Assembly: GCF_006439355.1 (NCBI RefSeq)
Contig: NZ_VFTG01000002.1
Coordinates: 124,001 to 188,000, forward strand
Direction of reading: 5' to 3'
From: Mesorhizobium sp. B4-1-3
Lineage (GTDB): Bacteria > Pseudomonadota > Alphaproteobacteria > Rhizobiales > Rhizobiaceae
DNA: 64,000 nt
In this document: in pieces, positions 7,459 through 16,298 of the stretch
Layout of the letters: every line of letters begins with the position of its first letter
Position numbering within the stretch: the stretch's first letter is position 1
The notes under the pieces: generated by a model
Databases searched by the model: none
What the model was told of the DNA's origin: nothing
The model's input: only the letters and a program-made list of their open reading frames with translations
Program-made: the position numbers and the translations under genes

Positions 7459-8613
7459 TCAGCTGGCCGGTTTCTGTTGCGGCAAGGGAGAAACCGGCAT
7501 TCCGGGTCCGATCTTCTGCAGATTGCCCGTGATCACCTGGTCGGTCTCGGAGATGCCGGAGGTCACGGAAATCAGGTCGCCGTCGGTGGGTCCAAGCGAC
7601 ACCAGCTTCTGGTCGACGGTGTTGCCCTTGCCGATGACATAGAGGTACTTGCCGAGCTGGCTGGAACCGAGCGCCACCTGCGGCACCATCAGCGTGTTGG
7701 GCTGCTCCTTCACATGCAGCCGCACCCGCACATACTGTCCAGGCAGCAGCGTGAACTTGGCGTTGCCGATCGTGGCGCGCGCCGTGATCGTGCCGGTCGA
7801 ATGGTCGATCGTGTTGTCGATGAAGGTGAGCTCGCCCTTCTGGCTGGGCTTGGTCTCGCCGGGCAACAGCACGTCGACGGCGATCGGACCGTTGACTTTC
7901 GCCTGCTCGATCTGCACGAGGTCGGTTTCGCTCGGATTGAAGGTCACATAGATCGGGTCGAGCTGCACCAGCGTGTTGAGCACCGTGCCGGCGACGCTGA
8001 CCAGCGTGCCGACCGAGGCCTGGTTGCGGCCGATGCGTCCGGAGAACGGCGCCTTGATCTCGGCATAGCCGAGATTGAGCTCGGCCGTCCGCACGGCCGC
8101 CTGGTCGACGGCGAGGGCGGCCTGCGCCGTGCGCAGATTGCTGGTGCGCTGGTCGAAACTATCCTTGTCGAGATAGCCGGCCTTGGCGAGGTCGGTGCCG
8201 CGGCCGAGATTGGACTTTGCATAGTCGAGCGTCGCGGTATCGCGCTGCACCTGCGCCTTCGCCTGGTCGAGCGCGGCCTGATAGTCGTCGGGCGCGATAC
8301 GGTAGAGCAGGTCGCCCTGCTTGACGTCGCTGCCGTCGGCAGCCGTCTGCTCCTGTAGATAGCCTGGCACGCGCGCCTGCAGCGTGATGCTGCGGATCGG
8401 CTCGACCCGCGCGGCGTAGTCGAGATAGATCGGCAGCGTCTTCTTCACGACATTCACCACCGGCACCGGCATGACGAAGGCTGCTGGCGCGGGTGCGGCG
8501 CCCGCCGTGCTGCTATGCAGGCCGAAATTGCCCATGTCGAGCAGGTGCACACTGGCCACCGAGATTGCGCCGAGCGCAACGGCCGTTCCCAAAGCGATTT
8601 TCCATCTACGCAT
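7459..8613 (-). CDS. RND efflux periplasmic adaptor (membrane fusion protein, AcrA/MexA family)
   Basis: 384 aa. A single N-terminal membrane anchor (about 5-27) is present and no lipobox Cys. Then come the barrel-sandwich lipoyl halves (VEPIRSITLQARVPGYL and LGYAEIKAPFSGRIG), a coiled-coil alpha-hairpin (about residues 100-165), a beta-barrel (VTFNPSETDLVQIEQ) and a membrane-proximal domain. The protein links the inner-membrane pump to an outer-membrane channel, which is not encoded nearby. The ATG at 8613 has GGAG 7 nt upstream; a TTG four codons earlier is less likely. It lies 14 nt after the pump gene, so here the adaptor follows the pump, the reverse of the common acrA-acrB order. Confidence 0.93.
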   Translation of the reverse strand: MRRWKIALGTAVALGAISVASVHLLDMGNFGLHSSTAGAAPAPAAFVMPVPVVNVVKKTLPIYLDYAARVEPIRSITLQARVPGYLQEQTAADGSDVKQGDLLYRIAPDDYQAALDQAKAQVQRDTATLDYAKSNLGRGTDLAKAGYLDKDSFDQRTSNLRTAQAALAVDQAAVRTAELNLGYAEIKAPFSGRIGRNQASVGTLVSVAGTVLNTLVQLDPIYVTFNPSETDLVQIEQAKVNGPIAVDVLLPGETKPSQKGELTFIDNTIDHSTGTITARATIGNAKFTLLPGQYVRVRLHVKEQPNTLMVPQVALGSSQLGKYLYVIGKGNTVDQKLVSLGPTDGDLISVTSGISETDQVITGNLQKIGPGMPVSPLPQQKPAS

Positions 8614-8627
8614 TTTGGTCTCCAATC

Positions 8628-11600
8628 CTATTCGGCCGCCTGGGCGAGCGGCTGAAGCGCCGGCTCGGCGGTCGGTTCGATTTCTTTTGGCTGAGGGGCG
8701 TCGTGGTGTCCCTTGGCTGGTTCCTTTTCGCCGCGGCGCTCGCGCAGCTGTTCGATCACCGCGTAGAAGACGGGCACGAAGACCAGCGACAGGATGGTCG
8801 CCGCCACCATGCCGCCGAAGACGGTGGTGCCGATCGACTGCCGGCTGGCCGCGCCCGCGCCTGTCGCGAACATCAGCGGCAGCACGCCGAGGATGAATGC
8901 GAAGGCGGTCATCAGGATCGGCCGCAGCCTGAGCCTTGCCGCTTCCATCGCCGCCTCGACGATGCTGAGGCCTTCCTCGCGCCGACGTCTGGCGAACTCG
9001 ACGATCAGGATCGCGTTCTTCGCCGCCAGGCCGATCAGCATGACGAAGCCGATCTGCGAGTAGACGTCTATCTGCATGCCGCGCAGCAGGAGCACGACGA
9101 AGGCGCCGAACAGAGCGAGCGGCACGGCAAGCAGCACCATGAAGGGCATCGCCCAGCTTTCATACTGCGCCGCCAGGATCAGGAAGACGAAGACGATCGC
9201 CAGCCCGAACACGACCGACGCGATCGATCCTGCCTTGAGTTCCTGGAAGGTGATGCCGGTCCATTCGTAGCCGAAGTCGCGCGGCAGCACGTTGGCCGCC
9301 GCCCGCTCCATGGCCGCCACCGCCTGTCCGGACGAGAAGCCGGGAGCAGCGCCGCCGTTGATCAGGGCCGAGGCATTGTTGTTGTAATGCGGCACGGTCT
9401 CCGGTCCGACGATCGGCACCAATTTGCCCAGCGTGCTTAGCGGCACCATGCCGCCGGATGCATTGCGCACATAGAGCCTGGAGATGTCGGTCGCGTCGGC
9501 GCGCGCGTCCTTGTCGGCCTGGATGGTCACGCGGAAGGTGCGGCCGAACAGGTTGAAGTCGTTGACGTAGAGCGAGCCGAGATAGATCTGCAGCGTGTTG
9601 AAGACGTCAGGCAGGTTGAGGCCGAGCAGCTTCGCCTTGCTGCGGTCGAGGTCGTAGTTGAACTGCGGCGTCGAAGTCGAGAAGGACGAGAACAGCTGCT
9701 GCGGGTTGAGCTCCGGCTGCTTGCGCGCCTCGGCGATCAGCGCCTGCGTGACGTCGTTCAGCGCAGCGCTGCCGCGGCCCGACAGGTCCTCAACCTGGAA
9801 CTCGAAGCCGCCGGTGGTGCCGATACCCGGGATCGAAGGCGGATCGAAGGAGAGCGCGAACGCATCCGGCATTTGCAGAAGCTTGCCGCGCACCTGCTCG
9901 ACCAGCTTCGAGGCGCTCTGGTCAGGACCGCGTTCGTCCCATGGCTTCAGGATCGCGAACTCCACCGCGGAATTCGACTGCGCGGCGCTGGTGAGGAAGT
10001 TCAGGCCGCTGATCGAGCCGACGATGTCGACGCCGGGCGTGTTCTGCAGGATATCGCGCGCCCTCTGCGCCACCGCGTCGGTGCGCTCCAATGAAGCGCC
10101 GTCCGGCAGCTGGATGACGACGAAGAAATAGCCCTGGTCCTCGACCGGCAGAAAGGTCGAGGGCAATTTCTGCCAGACGAAATAGGTGGCGACGAGACCG
10201 GCCGCGAACAGGCCCAGCATGATCCAGCGCAGCTTGATCAGGATGCGCACTCCATGGGCATAGGCATGCGACAGCCAGTCGAAGCCGGCGTTGAACCAGC
10301 GGAACAGCACGAACTGGGTTTCGCCGCGATGGCGCAGGAACGCAGCGCTCAGCGCGGGCGACAGCGTCAGCGAGTTGAAGGCCGAGATGCCGACCGAGAT
10401 CGCGACGGTCAAGGCGAACTGGTTGTAGAGCCGACCCGAAACGCCCGGGATGAAGGCGACGGGGACGAACACCGCCATCAGCACCGCTGTTGTGGCGATG
10501 ATCGGTCCCGTCACCTCGGCCATCGCCGCGCGCGTCGCGGCCAGCGGCTTGAGCCCGGCCTCGAGCTGTCGCTCGACGTTCTCGACCACGACGATCGCGT
10601 CGTCGACGACGAGGCCGATCGCCAGCACCATGCCGAGCAGCGAGAGCATGTTGAGCGAGAAGCCCAGCATGTACATCACCGCCAGCGTAGCGATCAGCGA
10701 GACGGGAATGGCGATGGTCGGGATGATGGTGGTGCGCCAGCTCTGGAGGAAGATGAACACCACCGCCACGACCAGCACCAGCGCTTCGCCGAGCGTGATC
10801 AGCACGTCATGCATCGAGGCCGACACGAAGCGCGTCGTGTCGTAATGCATGGCGTAGCTGACGCCCTTCGGGAAGCGCTGCGACAGCTCCTGCATCTTGT
10901 CCTTGACCCGCTGCTGCAGGTCGAGCGCGTTGGAGCCGGGCATCTGGTAGACGGCCAGAACCACTGTGGGGTCCTTGCCGAAGAAGGCGGATGACGAATA
11001 TTGCAGCGCGCCGAGTTCGATGCGGGCGACGTCGCGCAGCCGCACAAGCGAGCCGTTCTGCGAATTGGCGCGCACGACGATATCGCCGAATTCCTTCGGG
11101 TCGCTCAGGCGGCCGACGGCATTGACCTGCATCTCGAAGGCGGTGCCGGCCGGCGCCGGCGACTGACCGATCTTGCCGGCCGCCACCTGCACGTTCTGCT
11201 CGGCGATGGCGTTCTGCACGTCGACGGCGGTGATGCCGAGATTGGACAGCTTGTCCGGATCGAGCCAGACGCGCATCGAATAGCGGCGCTCGCCGAAGAT
11301 CTGCACGTCGCCGACGCCGGGCAGGCGCTTCAGCGGATCGACCACCTGCAAATAGGCAAGGTTGCTCAGCGCTACCGGATCGACGGAGCCGTCCGGCGAG
11401 GTGAGATCGACGATCAGCACGAAATTGGGGTTCTGCTTCTTGATCGTCACGCCGCCCTGGTTGACGATGGCCGGCAGGGAGGACGCCGCTTGGCTGACGC
11501 GATTCTGCACGTCGACCGCCGCCGTGCTCAGCGGATAGCCGACATCGAAGGTGATGGTGATGGTGGACGAGCCGTCATTCGAGCTCGTCGACGACATGTA

Positions 11601-11828
11601 GGTCATACCCTGCACGCCGTTGATCTGCTGCTCGAGCGGCGTGGTGACCGTATCGGCCACGACCTGCGCGCTGGCGCCCGGGTAGTGTGCGCTGACCACG
11701 ACCTGCGGCGGCGTGATGTCGGGGAACTGCGAGACCGGCAACAGGAAATAGGCGATCGCGCCGGCGAGCACCATGATGATGGCGATCGCCGACGCGAAGA
11801 TCGGGCGGTGGATGAAGAAGTTCACCAT
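8628..11828 (-). CDS. RND multidrug efflux pump, inner-membrane HAE1 family (AcrB/BepE-like)
   Basis: 1066 aa, full length for the family. It has the duplicated layout of 12 membrane helices and two large periplasmic loops. The proton-relay pair D409-D410 in GLVVDDAIVVVENVER (helix 4) is intact, and the second-half signature GLAAKNAILIVEFARRRREEG is present. Predicted role: proton-driven export of hydrophobic drugs, bile salts or plant phenolics, captured from periplasm or membrane. The start overlaps the 3' end of the small upstream gene by 7 nt, indicating coupled translation. The operon is divergent from a TetR repressor gene, with tandem operators in between. The C-terminal tail (about 1035-1066) is charged and Pro/Glu-rich. 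Confidence 0.95.
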   Translation of the reverse strand: MVNFFIHRPIFASAIAIIMVLAGAIAYFLLPVSQFPDITPPQVVVSAHYPGASAQVVADTVTTPLEQQINGVQGMTYMSSTSSNDGSSTITITFDVGYPLSTAAVDVQNRVSQAASSLPAIVNQGGVTIKKQNPNFVLIVDLTSPDGSVDPVALSNLAYLQVVDPLKRLPGVGDVQIFGERRYSMRVWLDPDKLSNLGITAVDVQNAIAEQNVQVAAGKIGQSPAPAGTAFEMQVNAVGRLSDPKEFGDIVVRANSQNGSLVRLRDVARIELGALQYSSSAFFGKDPTVVLAVYQMPGSNALDLQQRVKDKMQELSQRFPKGVSYAMHYDTTRFVSASMHDVLITLGEALVLVVAVVFIFLQSWRTTIIPTIAIPVSLIATLAVMYMLGFSLNMLSLLGMVLAIGLVVDDAIVVVENVERQLEAGLKPLAATRAAMAEVTGPIIATTAVLMAVFVPVAFIPGVSGRLYNQFALTVAISVGISAFNSLTLSPALSAAFLRHRGETQFVLFRWFNAGFDWLSHAYAHGVRILIKLRWIMLGLFAAGLVATYFVWQKLPSTFLPVEDQGYFFVVIQLPDGASLERTDAVAQRARDILQNTPGVDIVGSISGLNFLTSAAQSNSAVEFAILKPWDERGPDQSASKLVEQVRGKLLQMPDAFALSFDPPSIPGIGTTGGFEFQVEDLSGRGSAALNDVTQALIAEARKQPELNPQQLFSSFSTSTPQFNYDLDRSKAKLLGLNLPDVFNTLQIYLGSLYVNDFNLFGRTFRVTIQADKDARADATDISRLYVRNASGGMVPLSTLGKLVPIVGPETVPHYNNNASALINGGAAPGFSSGQAVAAMERAAANVLPRDFGYEWTGITFQELKAGSIASVVFGLAIVFVFLILAAQYESWAMPFMVLLAVPLALFGAFVVLLLRGMQIDVYSQIGFVMLIGLAAKNAILIVEFARRRREEGLSIVEAAMEAARLRLRPILMTAFAFILGVLPLMFATGAGAASRQSIGTTVFGGMVAATILSLVFVPVFYAVIEQLRERRGEKEPAKGHHDAPQPKEIEPTAEPALQPLAQAAE

Positions 11829-12061
11829 GATGCGGACGCCTCGCCGAACGGTTTTGCGAAATGGCGCAGGCGCCGGGCCCGGCCGGAACCGGAATCCTGC
11901 AGGAAGGATGGCAGGACTTCATCGTCCTGCGCCTGTTCCGCCGCGCGCTGGCGCAGCAGCCGTTCGAAGGCTTTGGGGTCTATTCCGTCAGCCTTCATGA
12001 CCAGCCGGATCATTGGATCCCGGATGGCTTCGTCGATCGTCAGGTCTTTGCGCTTTTGCAT
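11822..12061 (-). CDS. Small conserved-looking protein, first gene of the efflux operon
   Basis: 79 aa, soluble, charged and probably helical, with the segment LTIDEAIRDPMIRLVMKADGID; no family recognised with certainty. The start at 12061 was chosen because AAGGAG stands 8 nt before that ATG. Frames starting at 12139 or 12088 are open but have poorer ribosome sites. The 3' end overlaps the pump start by 7 nt, so it is likely co-transcribed and translationally coupled to the pump. It may act as a leader cistron or a small accessory or regulatory factor of the pump; function unknown. Confidence 0.6.
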   Translation of the reverse strand: MQKRKDLTIDEAIRDPMIRLVMKADGIDPKAFERLLRQRAAEQAQDDEVLPSFLQDSGSGRARRLRHFAKPFGEASASW

Positions 12062-12215
12062 AGGAGCGGCTCCTTGCTCGGCCCGCATCGCATGATCACG
12101 GGCCGCTTTTTTCTCGTTCTTCACCGGCCGAAGCCGCATGACAGGCAGATTTTGCGTCCTATCTCACTCTGGCAGGGCTATCGGAGGGCCTTGTCGTTTG
12201 ACGGCGAGTGATATA

Positions 12216-12262
12216 GGTGTTACCAGTAAGTAACATGCTGGAAGTTACAGACCGGTAACACC
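12216..12262. promoter_or_regulatory. Tandem TetR operators between efflux operon and tetR
   Basis: Two 18-bp inverted repeats with 6-nt spacers: TGTTACCAGTAAGTAACA (12218-12235) and AGTTACAGACCGGTAACA (12243-12260), centres 25 bp apart. The outer arms GGTGTTACC (12216-12224) and GGTAACACC (12254-12262) are also perfectly complementary, so the whole block is symmetric. It lies in the divergent intergenic region 52 nt before the tetR start. It is the expected binding site for the TetR dimer controlling both directions. Confidence 0.85.
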
Positions 12263-12313
12263 CTAGTCAAGAGGTGACGACGGTTTTTTTGGAAACGACG
12301 AAAGGAGATCATC

Positions 12314-12895
12314 ATGACTGACGGCGTCGCGGAGCGTTCCCGCCCCCGGGATCGAATCCTGGAGACGGCGCAGGACATGTTCCACAAGCACGGCATCAAG
12401 GGCGTGGGCGTCGACGCCATTACCGAGGCTGCCGGCACCAACAAGATGACGCTTTACCGTCACTTCGAGTCCAAGGACGAATTGATCATCGAATGCCTTC
12501 GCGCCACGGCGGCGAAGGCTTCAAGGATTTGGGACGAGTTCGAGGCCAAGCACCCCGGTGACAAGCTCGCCCAGTTACATGCCTGGGTGCAAAAGGCGTC
12601 GGAGCTGCTCAGCGCCGACAGCCGCGGCTGCGACATGGCCAATGCCGCCGTCGAGCTTACCGAGACCGATCACCCGGCGAGGCGCGTCATCAAGGAACTG
12701 AAGGAAGCCCAGCGCGAAAAGCTCGTTGCGCTTTGCCGCGACGCCGGCATCGGCCAGGCCGAGCTTCTGGCCGACACGCTGTCGCTGCTGCTCGAAGGCG
12801 CGCGCGTTTCGATGCAGAGCGTCGGCGCCGAGGGCCCGAGCGCCCAATTCGTGCGCATGGCCGAAAGCCTGATCGCCTCGTTCCGGGCGCGCTGA
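12314..12895 (+). CDS. TetR-family transcriptional repressor of the adjacent efflux operon
   Basis: 193 aa. The N-terminal TetR helix-turn-helix spans about residues 11-60 (ILETAQDMFHKHGIKGVGVDAI, with recognition helix TNKMTLYRHFESKDEL). The C-terminal helical domain binds ligand and dimerises. A strong AAAGGAG ribosome site precedes the ATG. Divergent placement and the twin GTTAC/GTAAC operators upstream argue that it represses the RND pump operon and itself, releasing DNA when a pump substrate binds. Confidence 0.93.
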   Translation: MTDGVAERSRPRDRILETAQDMFHKHGIKGVGVDAITEAAGTNKMTLYRHFESKDELIIECLRATAAKASRIWDEFEAKHPGDKLAQLHAWVQKASELLSADSRGCDMANAAVELTETDHPARRVIKELKEAQREKLVALCRDAGIGQAELLADTLSLLLEGARVSMQSVGAEGPSAQFVRMAESLIASFRAR

Positions 12896-12903
12896 TCGGG
12901 ACT

Positions 12904-13051
12904 CCCCCTCATCCGGCCCTTCGGGCCACCTTCTCCCCCGAGGGGAGAAGAGGTTGGCGCGTCGGCGCAGGTCCACTCCTCTCGCCTCGGGGAGAGGTCG
13001 GATTGCCCCGAATTGCCATTCGCAATTCGGTTGGCAATCTGGGTGAGGGGG
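12904..13051. repeat. Palindromic intergenic repeat, family A, copy 1
   Basis: A 148-bp element bounded by CCCCCTCA (12904-12911) and TGAGGGGG (13044-13051), with inner hairpins such as CCGGCCCTTCGGGCC and paired CTTCTCCCC / GGGGAGAAG blocks. Four relatives occur in this window (23058, 36647, 39960, 53155). It resembles the RIME-type palindromic elements known in rhizobial genomes. No coding function seen. Confidence 0.85.
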
Positions 13052-13081
13052 ATTCCGCGCTCTCCGTCTCATTGCGGGCAA

Positions 13082-13197
13082 AGAAAAAGCCCGCTGCCGG
13101 GAGGAGGAGGCAACGGGCTTCGATTTCGAACACGGCACGGGAGGAGGTGTACCGCATTCACCGTCGGCGTCTGGGAGGAGGAAGACATCCGACGGAT
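13082..13197 (-). ncRNA. Trans-acting small RNA with three CCUCCUCCC loops (alpha-r14 / NfeR1-like)
   Basis: On the minus strand the motif CCTCCTCCC occurs three times at regular spacing (13173-13181, 13139-13147, 13099-13107), each in a hairpin loop. Stem 1 pairs CCGTCGG with CCGACGG (7 bp) plus inner GTCT/AGAC. Stem 2 pairs CAC/GTG and CGG/CCG. Stem 3 is AGCCCGTTGCC with GGCAGCGGGCT (one G-U pair) followed by TTTTTCTTT, an intrinsic terminator. Exposed anti-Shine-Dalgarno loops in a transcript of about 115 nt are the hallmark of the rhizobial alpha-r14 family, including Sinorhizobium NfeR1, which silences transporter and metabolic mRNAs. Exact ends are inferred. It lies 108 nt downstream of the lacI gene on the same strand. 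Confidence 0.85.
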
Positions 13198-13200
13198 CGA

Positions 13201-13229
13201 CAAATACGAGCTGCCCAACGATCCGGCAA
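13201..13229 (-). promoter_or_regulatory. Predicted promoter of the triple anti-SD sRNA
   Basis: On the minus strand a -35-like TTGCCG (13224-13229) and a -10-like TATTTG (13201-13206) are 17 nt apart. This would start transcription a few nucleotides before the first hairpin. Both boxes are imperfect, so the assignment rests on spacing and position. Confidence 0.5.
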
Positions 13230-13305
13230 TTGCGAAGCGTGCATAGCTGCTGTGCAGAATTGCGGCATCAATCGTCAGACAAATCCGCGAACACCCGCCG
13301 GCCAG

Positions 13306-14328
13306 CTACTGCACCGGCACATTTTCCTTGAAGATCAGCCGCGGTTCGATGAATTTCTTGGTCAGATAGGGCGCCGACGAGGCGATCGAGCCGAGCAGGC
13401 GTATCACGGACTGCTCGGCGACAAGTCGCGCATTCTGGTCGATGACGACGTCGGTGAGATCGTCGACGAGATAGCGGCGTGTTTCCTTCGTTAGGTCGTG
13501 GCAGATGAAGACCGGCTTCCTGCGCGGCTTGGCTTCCAGCAACGCCTTGGCCACGCCCGAGCGTCCGGCGCCGACGCAGTAGATGCCGAGCAGATCTGGT
13601 TCGTCGTGCAGCGCCTTGATGGTCGCGCGGTAGCTGGCGTCCGGCTCGTCGTTGATCTCGACGGCGCTGGACACGGTGAGGTTGGGGAACTCTTCGCTCA
13701 GCACCGAGCGAAAACCCATCTCGCGCTCCTCGTGGCCGCGATAGGAGCGCGAGCCGACCACCATCGCCAGATGTCCGGTGCGGCCGCCGAGGAAGCGGCC
13801 CATCAGCAGCGCCGCGGTGCGGCCCGCCACCCGGTTGTCGATGCCGACATAGGCCGAGCGGGGCGCGGCCGGCACGTCGGAAATCAGCGTAACCAGCCTG
13901 ATCCCGGCATCGACCAGCTCGCGCAGGATGTTACGCGTGCGCGGGTGGTCGACGGCGATCACGCCGACGCCATTGGCCTTGAGCGAAAGATTCTCCACCG
14001 CGCCCTGAAGTGCGCCGGGCGAGATGCCGGCAAGGTTATGGATGCGGCAGGATGCGACCAGCGGCAGGCGCGCCGCATAATCCTCGATGTGGTGGGCAAG
14101 GTCGGCCATGAAGGCATTGGAGCCGATCGGCAGGAAGAATTCGAGATGTGCCGGCTTCGACGGCAGCACCACCTGGTCGAGCGTCGGCAGATAGCCGAGC
14201 TGCTTGGCCGCTTCCATCACGCGCTGCCGGTTGGCGGCACTTGCGCCGGGACGATTGTTGAGCACCCGGTCGACGGTCGCGGTCGACAGGCCGCAGCTTC
14301 TGGCGATGTCGGCTACGGTGGCTTTCAT
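13306..14328 (-). CDS. LacI-family transcriptional regulator of the sugar ABC operon
   Basis: 340 aa. N-terminal LacI helix-turn-helix MKATVADIARSCGLSTATVDRVLNNR (read as two overlapping motifs: VADIARSCGLSTATV and DRVLNNRPG) with the hinge following. The effector domain from about residue 60 is of the type-1 periplasmic-binding fold (the YVGIDNRVAGRTAALLMGRF segment). It is the last gene of the minus-strand operon behind a sugar-type binding protein, permease and ATPase, so it most likely responds to that sugar. The ATG at 14328 starts directly at the conserved domain; an ATG four codons upstream is also possible. A 12-bp sequence upstream recurs before the binding-protein gene and may be its operator. 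Confidence 0.92.
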   Translation of the reverse strand: MKATVADIARSCGLSTATVDRVLNNRPGASAANRQRVMEAAKQLGYLPTLDQVVLPSKPAHLEFFLPIGSNAFMADLAHHIEDYAARLPLVASCRIHNLAGISPGALQGAVENLSLKANGVGVIAVDHPRTRNILRELVDAGIRLVTLISDVPAAPRSAYVGIDNRVAGRTAALLMGRFLGGRTGHLAMVVGSRSYRGHEEREMGFRSVLSEEFPNLTVSSAVEINDEPDASYRATIKALHDEPDLLGIYCVGAGRSGVAKALLEAKPRRKPVFICHDLTKETRRYLVDDLTDVVIDQNARLVAEQSVIRLLGSIASSAPYLTKKFIEPRLIFKENVPVQ

Positions 14329-14406
14329 AGGTCCAGTCATAGGGGCTGATGCAATCCTGTGCCAGCGAAAGGCGTGAAGCGGCTGCCGATGCGGCCTGCC
14401 GGTCAG

Positions 14407-15201
<795 letters not shown>

Positions 15202-15204
15202 GGT

Positions 15205-16191
15205 TCACGTTCCTGCTTGGTGCCGGCGTTCGAGCCATGAATGCAGCGCCATCATGCCGAGGATGATCGCGCCGATGAAGATGTTGTAGGCGAGCCCCGG
15301 CACGCCGATCAACACAATGCCATTACGCATCACGCGCAGGATCAGGATGCCGAGCACCGTGCCGACGATGGTGCCGCGCCCTCCGGTCAGCGCCGTGCCG
15401 CCGATCACCACCATGGCGATGACCTCTAGCTCGTAGCCCGTGCCGCTGTTGGGGTTGGCCGCGGAGGTGCGCAGCGACGAGATCACGCCGGCGAGCGAGG
15501 CCATCACTGCCGAGAGGATGAACAGGCCGACCTTGACCCGGTTGACGTTGACGCCGCGCGCCCGGGCCGCGTTCGGATTGCCGCCGGCCGCCTGGATCCA
15601 GTTGCCGGTTCGGCTCTGCGTCAGCACATAGCCCAGCACGATCGCGGCGCCGATGAACCAGAACAGCGAGGCATAGATGCGGAACGGGCCGACATAGAAG
15701 TCGCCGACCAGGATGTTCGCCAGCCAGCTGCCTTCCGCGCTCCAGGTCCGCTGCGGGAAGCCGTCGGTGATGAACAATGCCGTGCCGCGCACGACCAGCA
15801 GCATGCCGAGCGTGACGAGAAAGGACGGGATCTTGAGCTGGGTGACGAACCAGCCGTTCACCAGCCCGATCAGCGCAGCGACGATCAGCGCGATCACCAG
15901 GCCAACTTCCAGCGAAGTGACGCCGCTGTTGAAAAGCGTCCACATCAGCACCGGCGAGAAGCCGAACAGCGAGCCGACCGAGAGGTCGAATTCTCCGGAT
16001 GTCATGAGCAGCGTCATTGCAAGCGCGATCAGGCCGAGCTCGACGGTGAAGGCCAGGATGTTGGAGATGTTCTGCGGCGACAGGAAGTCGGGATTGATGC
16101 CCCAGAAGACGACGAGCTCGACGATAAGCAGCACCAGCGGACCGAATTCCGGGCGCGCGATGAAGCTTTGAATGAAGGAACGGTTTTCCAT
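15205..16191 (-). CDS. Sugar ABC transporter permease (RbsC/FrcC family, BPD_transp_2)
   Basis: 328 aa with 8-10 hydrophobic helices. Family signatures: SGEFDLSVGSLFGFSPVL, QLKIPSFLVTLGMLLVVRG, GGNPNAARARGVNVNRVK and the GGTALTGGRGTIVGTVLG loop near the C-terminus that contacts the ATPase. It forms a homodimeric inner-membrane channel for a monosaccharide. It lies 107 nt after the binding-protein gene, with a strong hairpin in that gap, and 3 nt before the ATPase gene. Confidence 0.94.
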   Translation of the reverse strand: MENRSFIQSFIARPEFGPLVLLIVELVVFWGINPDFLSPQNISNILAFTVELGLIALAMTLLMTSGEFDLSVGSLFGFSPVLMWTLFNSGVTSLEVGLVIALIVAALIGLVNGWFVTQLKIPSFLVTLGMLLVVRGTALFITDGFPQRTWSAEGSWLANILVGDFYVGPFRIYASLFWFIGAAIVLGYVLTQSRTGNWIQAAGGNPNAARARGVNVNRVKVGLFILSAVMASLAGVISSLRTSAANPNSGTGYELEVIAMVVIGGTALTGGRGTIVGTVLGILILRVMRNGIVLIGVPGLAYNIFIGAIILGMMALHSWLERRHQAGT

Positions 16192-16256
16192 TGAGCCCGC
16201 GGCGTGAATGATTGGCTGAAGCCCACCCCGATCAGACAGGGCTCGACGGTACAGGA

Positions 16257-16288
16257 TTGCGGTCGCGGCCCGAAAGCCGCGACCGCAA
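16257..16288 (-). terminator. Intercistronic hairpin between sugar-binding-protein and permease genes
   Basis: Perfect 13-bp inverted repeat (16257-16269 with 16276-16288), GC-rich, 6-nt loop, 11 nt downstream of the binding-protein stop. There is no U-tract on the minus strand, so partial termination or 3'-end protection of the binding-protein mRNA is more likely than full termination. Confidence 0.75.
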
Positions 16289-16298
16289 ATGTCAGGGA

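Noticed and set aside
13081..13120. Simple terminator of the lacI operon
   Set aside because: The hairpin does terminate minus-strand transcription, but its loop carries the third CCTCCTCCC motif in series with two others and a promoter-like element upstream, so it is better read as the 3' end of a small RNA.
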